Shown: piece after piece, positions 7,858 to 15,337 of the stretch
Layout of the letters: each line of letters opens with the position of its first letter
Position numbering within the stretch: the first letter of the stretch is position 1
The notes under the pieces: model-generated
What the model saw: only the letters and a program-made list of their open reading frames with translations
Database searches by the model: none
Told to the model about the DNA's origin: nothing
Program-made: the position numbers and the translations under genes
Assembly: GCA_037724045.1 (NCBI GenBank)
Contig: JBBJOW010000006.1
Coordinates: 1-64,000, forward strand
DNA: 64,000 bases
Direction of reading: 5' to 3'
Source: DATLGB01 sp037724045
GTDB taxonomy: Bacteria; Actinomycetota; Thermoleophilia; Solirubrobacterales; Solirubrobacteraceae

Positions 7858-8733
7858 TCATGCGGTCGGCGTCCACGCCGCGGCGAAGACGGCCGGTGCT
7901 TTGCGTCCCAGCGCGGAGTGCGGCCGCTGGGTGTTGTAGTCCTCCCGCCAGTCCTCGATGACGACTTCGGCCTCGGCGAGGCAGGCGAACAGCTCCAGGT
8001 TGAGCAGCTCGTCGCGCACGCGGGAGTGGAAGGACTCCACGAACGGGTTCTGCCACGGAGCGCCCGGGTCGATGTAGCTGGTCGCCGTGCCGGCGGTGGC
8101 GCACCAATCGATCAGCGCGTGGGCGGTCATCTCCGGGCCGTTGTCGCAGCGGATGTGCGTCGGGGCGCCACACGCCGCGACCAGCGCTTCGAGCACCGTG
8201 ACGGTCTGATCGGCGGTGACGCTGCGCGCGGTGTGCATGACCAGCGCCTCGCGCGTGAACTCGTCGATGACGTTCAAGAGCTTCAACGCGCGCCCGTCGT
8301 CGGTCTGATCAAACTGGAAGTCAAACGCCCACACATGACCGGGCCGCTCGGCCCGCAGCCGGCCCTCGGGCCCGGTCGAGTCGCCCAGCCGGCGGCGCTT
8401 GCGCGTGCGTTGCGGAACGCGCAGGCCCTCCTCGCGCCACACCCTTTGCACGCGCTTGCGGTTGACCTGCCAGCCCAGATCACGCAGATGCGTGTGCGCC
8501 TGGCGATACCCCCACCGCGGCCGCCGCGCCGAGAACGCCCGCAGCTCGCCGCGCAACGCCTCATCGTCGGCCGCCGACTTGGGCACGCGCCGCTGCGTGG
8601 AGCGATGCTGACCGACGACCTGACACGCCCAGCGCTCGCTGACCTGCAGGCGGTCGCGAAGCATCGCGACCGCCGCACGCCTGCGGGCTGGGCTCACCAG
8701 TTTCCCCGAGCGACCTCCTTCAGCGCCCGGCAC
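7858..8733 (-). CDS. IS3-family transposase OrfB (DDE integrase domain)
   Basis: Catalytic half of the transposase, probably made as an OrfAB fusion by programmed -1 frameshifting. The frame opens at 8733 and overlaps the end of OrfA by 40 bases; GGGGAAAC in the overlap is a plausible slippery stretch. The DDE residues are visible in VWAFDFQFD (first Asp), IRCDNGPEMT (second Asp) and PFVESFHSRVRDELLN (Glu), followed by YNTQRPHSALG, typical of the family. The N-terminal part (RWGYRQAHTHLRDLGW, then RVWREEGL) is the HTH_21-like region. Length is normal and no inactivating change is seen. Confidence 0.93.
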   Translation of the reverse strand: MPGAEGGRSGKLVSPARRRAAVAMLRDRLQVSERWACQVVGQHRSTQRRVPKSAADDEALRGELRAFSARRPRWGYRQAHTHLRDLGWQVNRKRVQRVWREEGLRVPQRTRKRRRLGDSTGPEGRLRAERPGHVWAFDFQFDQTDDGRALKLLNVIDEFTREALVMHTARSVTADQTVTVLEALVAACGAPTHIRCDNGPEMTAHALIDWCATAGTATSYIDPGAPWQNPFVESFHSRVRDELLNLELFACLAEAEVVIEDWREDYNTQRPHSALGRKAPAVFAAAWTPTA

Positions 8734-8975
8734 TCAAGCGCCTGGTCAGCCACGATCGCCTTCAACTGCCGGTTCTCTCGCTCAAGCTCCTTCAAGCGCT
8801 TGGCATCGTCGGCCTTCATCCCGCCGTACTGGTTGCGCCAGCGATGGAACGTCTGCTCGGAGATCTCCAGCGCCTTGGCCGCCTCCGGGATCGTCTTGCC
8901 CTCGCTGAACATCCGCTCCGCTTCGCGCAGCTTGCGGATCACCTGCTCCGGGGTGTGCCTGCGTCGCTTCATCAT
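8694..8975 (-). CDS. IS3-family transposase OrfA (HTH and leucine zipper)
   Basis: DNA-binding half of the transposase, 93 residues from the first of two adjacent ATGs (8975; the second is at 8972). Seen: a helix-turn-helix (PEQVIRKLREAERM, then TIPEAAKALEISEQTFHRW) and a C-terminal leucine-zipper-like helix (RLKELERENRQLKAIVADQA). It ends at 8694 within the OrfB frame, the usual IS3 layout. Longer upstream readings add an arginine-rich tail from the terminal repeat region and are unlikely. Confidence 0.92.
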   Translation of the reverse strand: MMKRRRHTPEQVIRKLREAERMFSEGKTIPEAAKALEISEQTFHRWRNQYGGMKADDAKRLKELERENRQLKAIVADQALECRALKEVARGNW

Positions 8976-9052
8976 GACCGTCCTTGCTCGCCCATCTTCG
9001 CGGGCGCATAGAACTCTCACAAGCACCGGACCGAACCACCGGGGTCACGCCA

Positions 9053-9349
9053 TGTGACTGTCCTGCTGATGCGCTGGGTGGTTTGATCCACGGCGCCTAT
9101 GAGCCGGGGCTAGGGCGCGGGGACTCCCACATTCCCCACCTTTCAGCCCGACAAGGAGGATAGCTCCAAGTCGGTCATAAGCCCCGCCGCGCGGCGCGGC
9201 CGTCGCTGTGGCCGTGAGCAACCCCTGCGACGCCCACGCCGCACTCGTCCCCGCCGACGACCAGCGCGAGCGGCGGCCCGGCCCGCTGGTACGCAAGGCT
9301 GGCGACGCCAGGTCGCGCCACCGGATAGCTGACCCGAGGCCCGGATAGC
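9053..9349. other. Island 1 stretch without a convincing gene
   Basis: 297 bases between the IS right end and the recombinase fragment. It holds three of the GGATAGCT octamers and a strong AAGGAGG stretch (9154-9160) with no good frame behind it. A 44-codon frame from GTG at 9214 is possible but has no family-like features. This may be decayed coding DNA. Confidence 0.4.
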
Positions 9350-9634
9350 TCAGGACTGCTTGCGCCTGCGCGGTAGCTCGGGGAGGTCGGCAGCTTTGCG
9401 ACGCTTGGGACGCTTGTAGCCGAGGGTGCGCTGAACGGCACTCATGGACCACGCGGACGCGCCACGCGCGGTCGGTACACCCTCGGCGTTCAGCCGGGCG
9501 GCAATCGCCCTCATCGACAGCCCCTCGGCCCGTAGCGCGCGGATGCGGTCGGTTGCGTTCAGGCGAGCGGTAACGCGCCAGAAAGAAGGGACGCCGGCAA
9601 CGGGTTTTTGGCTGATACGCGGGGGAAATCCCAC
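9350..9634 (-). CDS. Serine-recombinase-like C-terminal fragment
   Basis: 94 residues at most. The core, DRIRALRAEGLSMRAIAARL followed by NAEGVPTARG and WSMSAVQRTLGYKR, is the DNA-binding segment found after the catalytic domain of serine recombinases (a helix-turn-helix, then the GVPT-x-RG loop). No resolvase catalytic domain is visible upstream in any minus-strand frame. It is therefore a remnant of the element's lost recombinase or a stand-alone DNA-binding protein. The start at 9634 is uncertain, and the first 25 residues look non-conserved. Confidence 0.6.
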   Translation of the reverse strand: MGFPPRISQKPVAGVPSFWRVTARLNATDRIRALRAEGLSMRAIAARLNAEGVPTARGASAWSMSAVQRTLGYKRPKRRKAADLPELPRRRKQS

Positions 9635-10018
9635 GCGCGGGTCGATTTCCGAAAGCCACTCACAACGGCGTCAGTCACGGGGCAACAGGTGACGCCGAGC
9701 CCTGACGGGTGAACTCGTAACGGAACCTGTGGTGCCAGGCGGGTAGCTCAGTCCGGTAGCGAACGGCGGTGGCACCCCTACGAGCAGAACGCTTCGTCGC
9801 TAACGGCCCGCGAGGGGAGCCCAGTATCGCCCATGAAAGCCCCGCTCAGGCGGGGCGCGAGCTGCGGCGTCCAGACCGGCGACGGTCTCGTCGGAGATGG
9901 GCGCCGCGGTCCGTGCAAGGTCCGTGCAAGGTCCGTGCAACATCAGGCGGTAACACTCGCGTTGGTCGGCACACTCCCTCGGGCGTCTTCGACGCCCATT
10001 CCGAACAAGGAGCTCATC
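9635..10018. other. Island 1 leader region with short repeats (no gene)
   Basis: 384 bases. It contains three tandem copies of the 11-mer ggtccgtgcaa (9908-9940), a 7-bp inverted repeat ggcgtca/tgacgcc (9669-9675 and 9690-9696), and a GC-rich hairpin GCCCCGC-TCAG-GCGGGGC (9839-9856) followed on the minus strand by TTTC, which resembles an intrinsic terminator. The sequence upstream of 10019 includes the promoter of the collagen-like gene, but no clear -35/-10 could be read. Confidence 0.5.
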
Positions 10019-10747
10019 TTGAGCCGCTTCTCCCGTCCCAGTCCAGCAACCGTGATCGCGTCCGTCGCGCTGTTCGTCGCCCTCGGCGGCACCGGCTACG
10101 CCGCGATCGTCCTGCCTGCCAACAGCGTCGGCAGCAAGCAGATCAAGCGCGGAGCGGTGAAGAACTCCGACCTCGGCAAGAACGCCGTGAAGACCGGCAA
10201 TGTCAAGGACGGCTCGCTGCTCTCGACAGACTTCATGCCTGGTCAACTGGTGGCCGGTGCTCCGGGGGCGACGGGTCCCAAGGGCGACAAGGGCGAGACC
10301 GGCTCAACGGGCCTGCAAGGCCTGCAGGGTCCGGCAGGCAAGGACGGCATCAACGGCAAGGACGGCATCAACGGCACGAATGGCACGAACGGCACGAACG
10401 GCACGAACGGCGCCAACGGGACGGCTCGTGCGTACGGTGTCATCACCTCTGCGGGCGCGATCGTAGCCGCTAAGACGAAGAACCTGACGGCTTCGAAGGT
10501 CGGATCACGTACCGGCGTCTACTGCGTGGTGCCGACAGCCGCATCCGGGATTGATCCCGCCACCGTCCAGCCCGTGGTGACCCCTGATCTCAACGACGGC
10601 CCCGGCGCGTACCACATGATTCAGAGCGTCAATGCCGGGACGGAGGACTTCGTGGAGTGCCCCGGTGGTTGGGTGTTCGTGACAGACAACTTCGTGAGCC
10701 CGAACTGGACGCGCGCCAACATCGCGTTCACCATCGTCGTTCCGTAG
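10019..10747 (+). CDS. Secreted collagen-like repeat protein
   Basis: 242 residues from TTG at 10019, chosen because AAGGAG lies six bases upstream; the ATG at 9833 would add an implausible leader. Layout: signal/anchor segment (PSPATVIASVALFVALGGTG), a basic spacer with Lys/Asn/Val repeats (NSVGSKQIKRGAVKNSDLGK), a collagen-like Gly-x-y tract (GATGPKGDKGETGSTGLQG), a (GTN)n run, and a C-terminal globular domain with a few cysteines. This arrangement is common in Thermoleophilia. The ligand is unknown; a surface adhesin or matrix role is inferred from the repeats. Confidence 0.85.
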   Translation: MSRFSRPSPATVIASVALFVALGGTGYAAIVLPANSVGSKQIKRGAVKNSDLGKNAVKTGNVKDGSLLSTDFMPGQLVAGAPGATGPKGDKGETGSTGLQGLQGPAGKDGINGKDGINGTNGTNGTNGTNGANGTARAYGVITSAGAIVAAKTKNLTASKVGSRTGVYCVVPTAASGIDPATVQPVVTPDLNDGPGAYHMIQSVNAGTEDFVECPGGWVFVTDNFVSPNWTRANIAFTIVVP

Positions 10748-10756
10748 CTCGGCCCC

Positions 10757-10789
10757 GCCGAGAGCTCCGCGACCAGCGGGGCTCTCGGC
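10757..10789 (+). terminator. Hairpin after the collagen-like gene
   Basis: GCCGAGAGCTCCGC (10757-10770) pairs with GCGGGGCTCTCGGC (10776-10789): 14 bp with one G-T pair and a 5-base loop, nine bases past the stop. There is no T-run, as is common in GC-rich actinobacteria. Confidence 0.6.
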
Positions 10790-10804
10790 AGCGGTGTACT
10801 GGGC

Positions 10805-11014
10805 ATGACCACGCCTGAATGTCAGGGGACCGTCGCCGATCCGAAGGCAGCCGCAGGAAACGTCTGCATCTACAGACAAGCCGACACCGGTTCACCGTCG
10901 CTATTTTCTCCTAAGGGCGACGTCGGCCAGAGTGGGAAAATAGGTCTATTCCTGACCTTCCAAGGGACGGGCTCTGCTTTTGGTCACGGCAGTTGGACGG
11001 TGACCGCCCCGTAG
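10805..11014 (+). pseudogene. Tail fragment related to Thermoleophilia secreted proteins
   Basis: 69 codons from ATG at 10805, in the same frame as the preceding collagen-like gene. The sequence (PECQGTVADPKAAAGNVCIY, then SGKIGLFLTFQGTG and GSWTVTAP at the end) resembles the C-terminal domain of secreted proteins that normally carry a signal segment and repeats. Those N-terminal parts are missing here, so it is probably the tail of a second paralogue or a displaced alternative C-terminus for the upstream protein. No ribosome site is evident. Confidence 0.5.
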
Positions 11015-11175
11015 GCAACTGCTGTAACCCGCACCCCCAAACCGCGCATGAAAAACGCGTTGGGGAAGCATGTCGAGCGGGGCGGCGCTGTGCACTGGTC
11101 GTGCACTACGGAGTCTCGTGCACTGGCGTCCGCAACCACCAAACCTCTCGGAAACCGTCAGATGCAGGGATTTTC

Positions 11176-11219
11176 GGTAGTGGAGCCAGCCGGGATCGAA
11201 CCGGCGACCTCTGCCTTGC
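11176..11219. repeat. Island 1 attachment repeat, right copy (in tRNA-Ala)
   Basis: 44 bases identical to 6243-6286. It covers the last 39 bases of the tRNA gene (minus strand) plus five bases downstream. The tRNA stays intact on this side, which is the usual result when an element targets a tRNA 3' end. Confidence 0.88.
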
Positions 11220-11253
11220 AAAGGCAGCGCTCTGCCAGCTGAGCTATGGCCCC
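11181..11253 (-). tRNA. tRNA-Ala (anticodon UGC)
   Basis: 73 nt; the minus strand reads GGGGCCA (acceptor), D-arm GCTC...GAGC, anticodon stem CTGCC-TTTGCAA-GGCAG with anticodon TGC, T-arm GCCGG-TTCGATC-CCGGC, then TGGCTCC and A. One G-T pair occurs in the acceptor stem, and CCA is not encoded. It serves as the attachment target of island 1. Confidence 0.97.
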
Positions 11254-11262
11254 AAGCGGACC

Positions 11263-12384
11263 TCAGGGTAGACGGAGCGCGGCGAGGTAGGTCTGTGTCT
11301 CCTCAGGGGTGCGGCCGCCGTGGTGGCCGCGGAAGTTCGCGGCCGGGTCGGCGGCGGTGCGCAGCCAGGCGATGCGGCCGGGCGGCGGGAGGACGCAGAC
11401 GTCGCCGAGCCGCTCGAGCAGGCGGGGTCCGACGTCGTCACCGAACGCGTCCTCGGCGAGGAGGTCGGCGACCGCGTGGGTCTCGACGTGTGGGGAGAGC
11501 GCGGCCACGGTGGATTCGACGTCGTCGACGTGCAGGAAGACGTCCCGGCCGGAGCCGGCCGGGCGCAAGCGCATGTCGCGCAGCGGCGGATGGAGGTCGT
11601 CGAGCCAGAGCGCCGCGGCCGGGTCGACGTCGATCTGGCCGTGGTCGGCGGTGAGCAGGACGAGGACACCTTCCGCGCGCGCGCGGACGAGCGCCGCCTC
11701 GACCGCGTCGAGCGCGTAGCGGACCGCCGCCGCGAAGTCGTCCGATGAGGGTCCCGAGAGGTGCCCGACGAGGTCGACGCCGTGGAAGTAGACGTAGGCG
11801 TAGCCGCGCTCGAGCGCCGCGACGGAGCGCAGCGCGGAGGTGAGGCCGTCGGCGAGATCGCGGAAGGGGCGTACCTCGGCTGCCCGGACGACCGCGCCGT
11901 CGAACGTCGACGGGCTGAAGGCATCCGGCTGGTAGACGAGCGAGACGACGCCGTGGGCGGCCAGACGCTCATACAGGCATAGCCCCGGTGGAACGAGGTC
12001 GCGCGGGTCGACGCCTGCAGCGCGCAGGGTGTCTTCCTCCCGGTCGCCTGCGAACGAGAAGCGCAGCGGCGTGATCACCCGGTCGAGCGACGGCTCGTAG
12101 ACGTTCCACTCGTAGATCCCGTGCCGGCCGACGGGCAGGCCGGTGTGCATCGTGGTCACGTGCGCAGCCGTCGTCGAAGGGAACTGGCTGTCGAGCGGGC
12201 AGACGGCGATGTCGCGCAGCAGGGGGTGCTCGCCGAAGCGCTCGAGGAAGACGCGGCCGAAGGCGTCCAACAGCACGACAACGACGCGGTCAGCGCGCTC
12301 CGGCAGGGGTGGGTGGGTTCCAATCAGCGGGCCCTCGCCCGTGAACAGGCGCTCGACGTAACGCGGGATCGTGGCGAAGTTCAC
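11263..12384 (-). CDS. Type I phosphodiesterase / nucleotide pyrophosphatase-like protein
   Basis: Alkaline-phosphatase-superfamily hydrolase acting on phosphodiester or phosphonate-type substrates. The GTG at 12384 gives 373 residues; the longer open frame has only Arg/Pro-rich leader sequence. Metal-site motifs: VVVVLLDAFG (Asp about 40), nucleophile region FPSTTAAHVTTMHTG (Thr about 72), VDLVGHLSG, LTADHGQI and the late HHGG. The fold is that of the NPP branch rather than PhoA. No signal peptide is seen, so it is probably cytosolic. It is monocistronic, transcribed toward tRNA-Ala(UGC), ten bases away. Confidence 0.85.
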   Translation of the reverse strand: MNFATIPRYVERLFTGEGPLIGTHPPLPERADRVVVVLLDAFGRVFLERFGEHPLLRDIAVCPLDSQFPSTTAAHVTTMHTGLPVGRHGIYEWNVYEPSLDRVITPLRFSFAGDREEDTLRAAGVDPRDLVPPGLCLYERLAAHGVVSLVYQPDAFSPSTFDGAVVRAAEVRPFRDLADGLTSALRSVAALERGYAYVYFHGVDLVGHLSGPSSDDFAAAVRYALDAVEAALVRARAEGVLVLLTADHGQIDVDPAAALWLDDLHPPLRDMRLRPAGSGRDVFLHVDDVESTVAALSPHVETHAVADLLAEDAFGDDVGPRLLERLGDVCVLPPPGRIAWLRTAADPAANFRGHHGGRTPEETQTYLAALRLP

Positions 12385-12413
12385 CCGCGCATTGGTAGCG
12401 CAAGGGGCGCTCG

Positions 12414-12445
12414 AGAGCCGCGCGGCGTCCCTTCCGCGCGGCTCT
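12414..12445. terminator. Strong GC hairpin
   Basis: AGAGCCGCGCGG (12414-12425) pairs perfectly with CCGCGCGGCTCT (12434-12445), with an 8-base loop. It lies downstream of the minus-strand gene at 12656-13168 and before the phosphodiesterase start, so it probably ends that upstream unit. No U-tract is seen. The rest of the 271-base gap shows no gene. Confidence 0.55.
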
Positions 12446-12655
12446 GAGCACAATGGGGCCGGCCGCACCGGACGAACCCGGGGCAGTGGGCTCGGCCGGC
12501 GACGTATGCCGGCGCCCGTGAAGGTCATCCCTCCCGGGCGGGCCTTGCCGTCACCCTCGCTGGATCAGGTGGCCTGGGGTCTTACTCGGCGCCGGGCGCG
12601 TGCGACCTGTGCACGAGGCCGCGAACGTCGATCAGGTGTCCAGACGGTTGGACGG

Positions 12656-13168
12656 CTACTGATCGAAGTCGAAGTCGCGCGGCGGCTTCTGCTCGAACCA
12701 GAGGCGGTCGTGCTCCGGCGTCTCCTGCAAGAACTCCGGCGTCTCCTCGAGGAGGTCGTCGCCCTCCTCGTCGGGTGCGACGTAGTCGTCCATCGCGCTG
12801 GAGCCCGCGGTGCGGGTGTCGCCGGCAGCGGACTCGCTCGTCGAAGCGGGCGCCGCGGAGGGCATCTCCGGTGCGATGCCCTCGTCCTCGTCGTCGTCGA
12901 GCCAGCTCTCCGGCTCATGCGCTCCAGCAGCGGGCGGCGGCGTGAACGCGGCGGGTGGCGGCTCTGCGGCGACCGGCTCCGGTGCCGCGGCAGGGGGCGG
13001 AGGGAGCTCGTCGGCGGCGGGCGGATCCACGGGTGCGGCGATCGGCGCCGCCTCGCGCCGGGCGGGCCCGAAGGCCTCCGATTCGAGGCGTTCCACTTCT
13101 GACTCTGCGGCGCCGGTCTGGCGCTTGAGATCGAGGTGCTGACGGATGGCGTCGTCGAGCGTGCCCAT
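12656..13168 (-). CDS. Low-complexity Pro/Ala/Glu-rich protein
   Basis: 170 residues from ATG at 13168, ten bases after the stop of the diguanylate cyclase gene, so probably cotranscribed with it. The N-terminus is a helical, charged segment (MGTLDDAIRQHLDLKRQTGA). The middle is a Pro/Ala repeat region, and the C-terminal part is acidic (LDDDEDEG, PDEEGDDLLEETPEFLQETP), ending DFDFDQ. No signal peptide or membrane segment. Such proteins occur in Solirubrobacterales without assigned function; a scaffold or binding partner role is only a guess. Confidence 0.7.
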   Translation of the reverse strand: MGTLDDAIRQHLDLKRQTGAAESEVERLESEAFGPARREAAPIAAPVDPPAADELPPPPAAAPEPVAAEPPPAAFTPPPAAGAHEPESWLDDDEDEGIAPEMPSAAPASTSESAAGDTRTAGSSAMDDYVAPDEEGDDLLEETPEFLQETPEHDRLWFEQKPPRDFDFDQ

Positions 13169-13178
13169 GGGGCAGAGG

Positions 13179-15010
13179 CTACCCGGCCTTGACCACGCGA
13201 TTCTTCCCGAGCCGCTTGGCCCGGTAGAGCGCGGAGTCGGCCGCCTGCACCAGAGCGTCCTTGTCCATCGCCGCTGAGTCGGGCAACGCCGCCGCGCCGA
13301 CGGACGCCGTGATGCGGACCGTCCCCTCCTGCAGGGCGGGCACCTCGAGGGCCGCGATGCGGTCGCGGAGGCGCTCGGCGAACTCGGACGGTGCCCCCGA
13401 GGTCGGTCTGCGGAAGGACGACGGCGAACTCCTCTCCGCCGTAGCGCGCCGGCTCGTCGATCTCCCGGGCGGTGTCCAGCAGCACGCGAGCGACCTCCTT
13501 GAGCACCTGGTCGCCCTGCACGTGCCCCCAGCGGTCGTTGACCTGCTTGAAGTCGTCGAGGTCGAGCATGAGCAGTCCGAGCGGCTGGCCGAAGCGCTTG
13601 CAACGCTCCACCTCGACCGTCATGACCTCCTGGAAGCGGCGGTGGTTGAAGAGGCCTGTCAGCCCGTCCGTGACCGCCTGGCGCTGCACGCTCTCCTGCA
13701 GGTCGACCTTCTCGATCGACACCGCAGCCTGCCCCGCCAGGTAGTGGAAGAGGTCCTCGTCGTCGGTCGAGAACGCCTGGCCCCGGCGGGCGACGGAGAC
13801 GAGCCCGACCACCTTGTCGCCGTCCTCCCCGTTCGGCGGCGTCCAGGACGGCTGCGAGCGCCTCGGCGTCGCCGATCGAGGCGCGGCGCCGGAGCGGCTC
13901 GCCCGGCGATTCCCGCACGCTCGCCCGGCCGGCGCTGGCCGCGACCCCGTCGACGGCGGAACGGACGATGATCTCCAGCAGCGCGCTGCGATCGGTGCCC
14001 TGGGCGGCCATCGACTCGCCGGTGCGCCGGATCGCGCTCTGCAGGCGCTCGCGCTCGGCTTCGAGCTCGCCGAGTCGGCCTTTGAGCTGGCGCGCCATGT
14101 GGTTGAACTCCGAGCCGAGGGCGGCGAACTCGTCGTCGCCCTCCGTCGGCACCTCGGCGTCCAGATCGCCGCTCCCGAGGCGCCGCGCAGCCTGCAGGAG
14201 CCGGTTGATCTGCGACTGCAGCGACCGCGAGACCGCAGCGCCGAACAGGAACGCGAGCAGGACGAAGGCAAGCAGCAGCGCCGCGACGGCCAGGCGGTCG
14301 TCGCCGGTGTTGGCGCCCGCATCCTCAGCGTCCCCCAGCAGCGTGATGCGCGCGCGGCCGTCGAAGTGCTGCGCGTCGAAGGACGTGACCCGGTACTCGC
14401 GACCGGCGACTGTCGCCTCGCCCCGCCCGGGCAGCTGCGCGTCGAGCGCTTCGGACAGCGTGCCCGCGACTGGCGCTCCGGGCGTGGCGACCACCGCGTC
14501 GGCGCCCGTCAGCTCCCGGATCGCCCCGGCGAGTCCGTCCGCCGTGGTGACGGCGACGCGGAGGATCCCGTCGCCGCCGAGGCGCGTGGTCGCGCCGGCA
14601 GCCGTGGTGGGCTCGCCGACGTCCAGCGGGGCGCGACCGGTGAGCTCGAGCCGAGCCGCGACGGCCCCCGCCCCGGTCAGTTCCCGGGTAAGCTGTGCGC
14701 GTACCCGGGCAGGGTTCCTCGTGGCGATCGCCCGGGCCAGGGCGCGCGAGGCCGCGATCCGCTCGGCGGCCTCCCCCGCACGTGTCTGCGTGCTCCGGTA
14801 GACGCTGCTCGCCGAGGTCTGCGCCTGCGCGAGGCGCGCGTCCACCCGGCCCTGCTCGGAATCCGAGACGAGCCGGAACAGCACGGCCGTCACCATCACG
14901 ATCGGAAGGATCACGATGATGACGAAGAACCAGGTCAGTCGTGCGCGAAAGCTCTTGAAGATTTGGTCGGCCCTGACGGGCGCGCCGCGCCTAACCCGGC
15001 GCGAGCGCAC
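13179..15010 (-). pseudogene. Membrane diguanylate cyclase split by two frameshifts
   Basis: Would make c-di-GMP. Read across three frames the order is: N-terminal helix (FFVIIVILPIVMVTAVLF), extracytoplasmic sensor region, second helix (LAVAALLLAFVLLAFLFGAA), HAMP-like segment, GAF-like region, then GGDEF domain with GGEEF and an upstream inhibitory-site pattern REID. Frame breaks are at the GGGG run 13827-13830 and the GGGGG run 13394-13398; removing one G from each restores one continuous 609-codon protein ending at the TAG at 13179-13181. Start GTG 15010 is a choice; GTG 15067 is also open. Either a recent pseudogene or two homopolymer sequencing errors. Confidence 0.82.
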
Positions 15011-15070
15011 CTTCGCCGTTACAATCGGTCCCGTCCGGCCGTTGCAGGAGCCCTGCACGTCCGTCACCCG

Positions 15071-15143
15071 GGGGCTATAGCTCAGTTGGAAGAGTGCCTG
15101 GATCGCACCCAGGAGGTCGTGAGTTCGAGTCTCACTAGCTCCA
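15071..15143 (+). tRNA. tRNA-Ala (anticodon CGC)
   Basis: 73 nt: acceptor GGGGCTA, D-arm GCTC...GAGT, anticodon stem CCTGG-ATCGCAC-CCAGG with anticodon CGC, T-arm GTGAG-TTCGAGT-CTCAC, then TAGCTCC and A. CCA is not encoded. The loop has A32 and C38. Its 3' part is duplicated at 23045-23087, marking the insertion of island 2. Confidence 0.96.
15099..15141. repeat. Island 2 attachment repeat, left copy (tRNA 3' part)
   Basis: 43 bases from tggatcgcaccc to actagctc, identical to 23045-23087. It covers the 3' half of the tRNA from the anticodon stem on. The flank cgcccggga also recurs after a small gap on both sides. Confidence 0.92.
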
Positions 15144-15214
15144 TCGCCCGGGATTCGCGGAGCAGTGCGGGATCTGGCCCCCGTCGCTCGAACTGCCGTT
15201 CACGCTGATCAGCG

Positions 15215-15237
15215 CCGGGCGAACTCAGGGCGAACAT
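15215..15237 (+). repeat. Candidate integrase arm site, left
   Basis: ccgggcgaactcagggcga followed by acat; recurs in the same orientation at 22922-22944 with one mismatch. It lies 74 bases inside the left attachment core. Direct repeats near both ends of tRNA-targeted elements are commonly arm-type binding sites of tyrosine integrases. Confidence 0.6.
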
Positions 15238-15337
15238 CGAGTCCGCGGTTGCGCTTTCTCGTGGTCGCATGCCCTGGCCGGGCGCGCGTTCCATCCGGCC
15301 GTTTCGCGCCCAAACTTGCTCAGCTCTTGCTCACGAG

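Larger units (their letters stand above)
7694..9052 (-). mobile_element. IS3-family insertion sequence (IS407-like)
   Basis: About 1.36 kb with two overlapping minus-strand frames. Imperfect terminal inverted repeats are visible: the left end at 7694-7733 (tggccggacccc, then ttcggtcc and tgtgagag) and the complement of the right end at 9013-9052 (tggcgtgacccc, then ttcggtcc and tgtgagag). TGTG occurs near both ends (7688-7691 and 9053-9056), compatible with a 4-bp target duplication but too short to prove it. Both frames look intact, so the element may be active. It inserted into island 1, so it is younger than the island. Confidence 0.88.
6921..9350 (+). repeat. Dispersed octamer GGATAGCT, five copies
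   Basis: Exact copies start at 6921, 7205, 9158, 9323 and 9343, all in island 1 DNA outside the inserted IS. The first two are each followed by four bases and an ATG (starts at 6933 and 7217), and share the longer form GGATAGCTC-NN-CATGA. The copy at 9158 extends a strong AAGGAGG stretch. They may be translation-initiation or regulatory sites, or related recombinase sites. Confidence 0.5.
6243..11219. mobile_element. Island 1: about 5-kb degenerate element in tRNA-Ala(UGC)
   Basis: Defined by the 44-bp direct repeats at 6243-6286 and 11176-11219, the right one lying inside an intact tRNA-Ala gene. Contents in order: winged-helix protein, iteron-like array, three or four tiny genes, an IS3-family insertion, a serine-recombinase-like C-terminal fragment (minus strand), a collagen-like secreted protein and the tail of a related one. 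No complete integrase, relaxase or replication protein is visible, so it looks like a deletion derivative or a satellite moved by enzymes supplied elsewhere. Boundaries are approximate within the repeat. Confidence 0.8.

Noticed and set aside
9672..9701. Possible CRISPR-like or resolvase-site repeats in island 1
   Set aside because: No regular spacers or repeated units longer than 11 bases are present, and no Cas genes exist in the window.
9738..9800. tRNA-like stretch gcgggtagctcagtccggtag in island 1
   Set aside because: It has the look of a D-arm, but no acceptor, anticodon or T-arm pairing follows, so it is not a tRNA.
11040..11242. Short frames through the tRNA-Ala(UGC) ending in a VEPAGIEPATSALQRQ-like peptide
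   Set aside because: This peptide is a well-known artefact of translating tRNA genes antisense.
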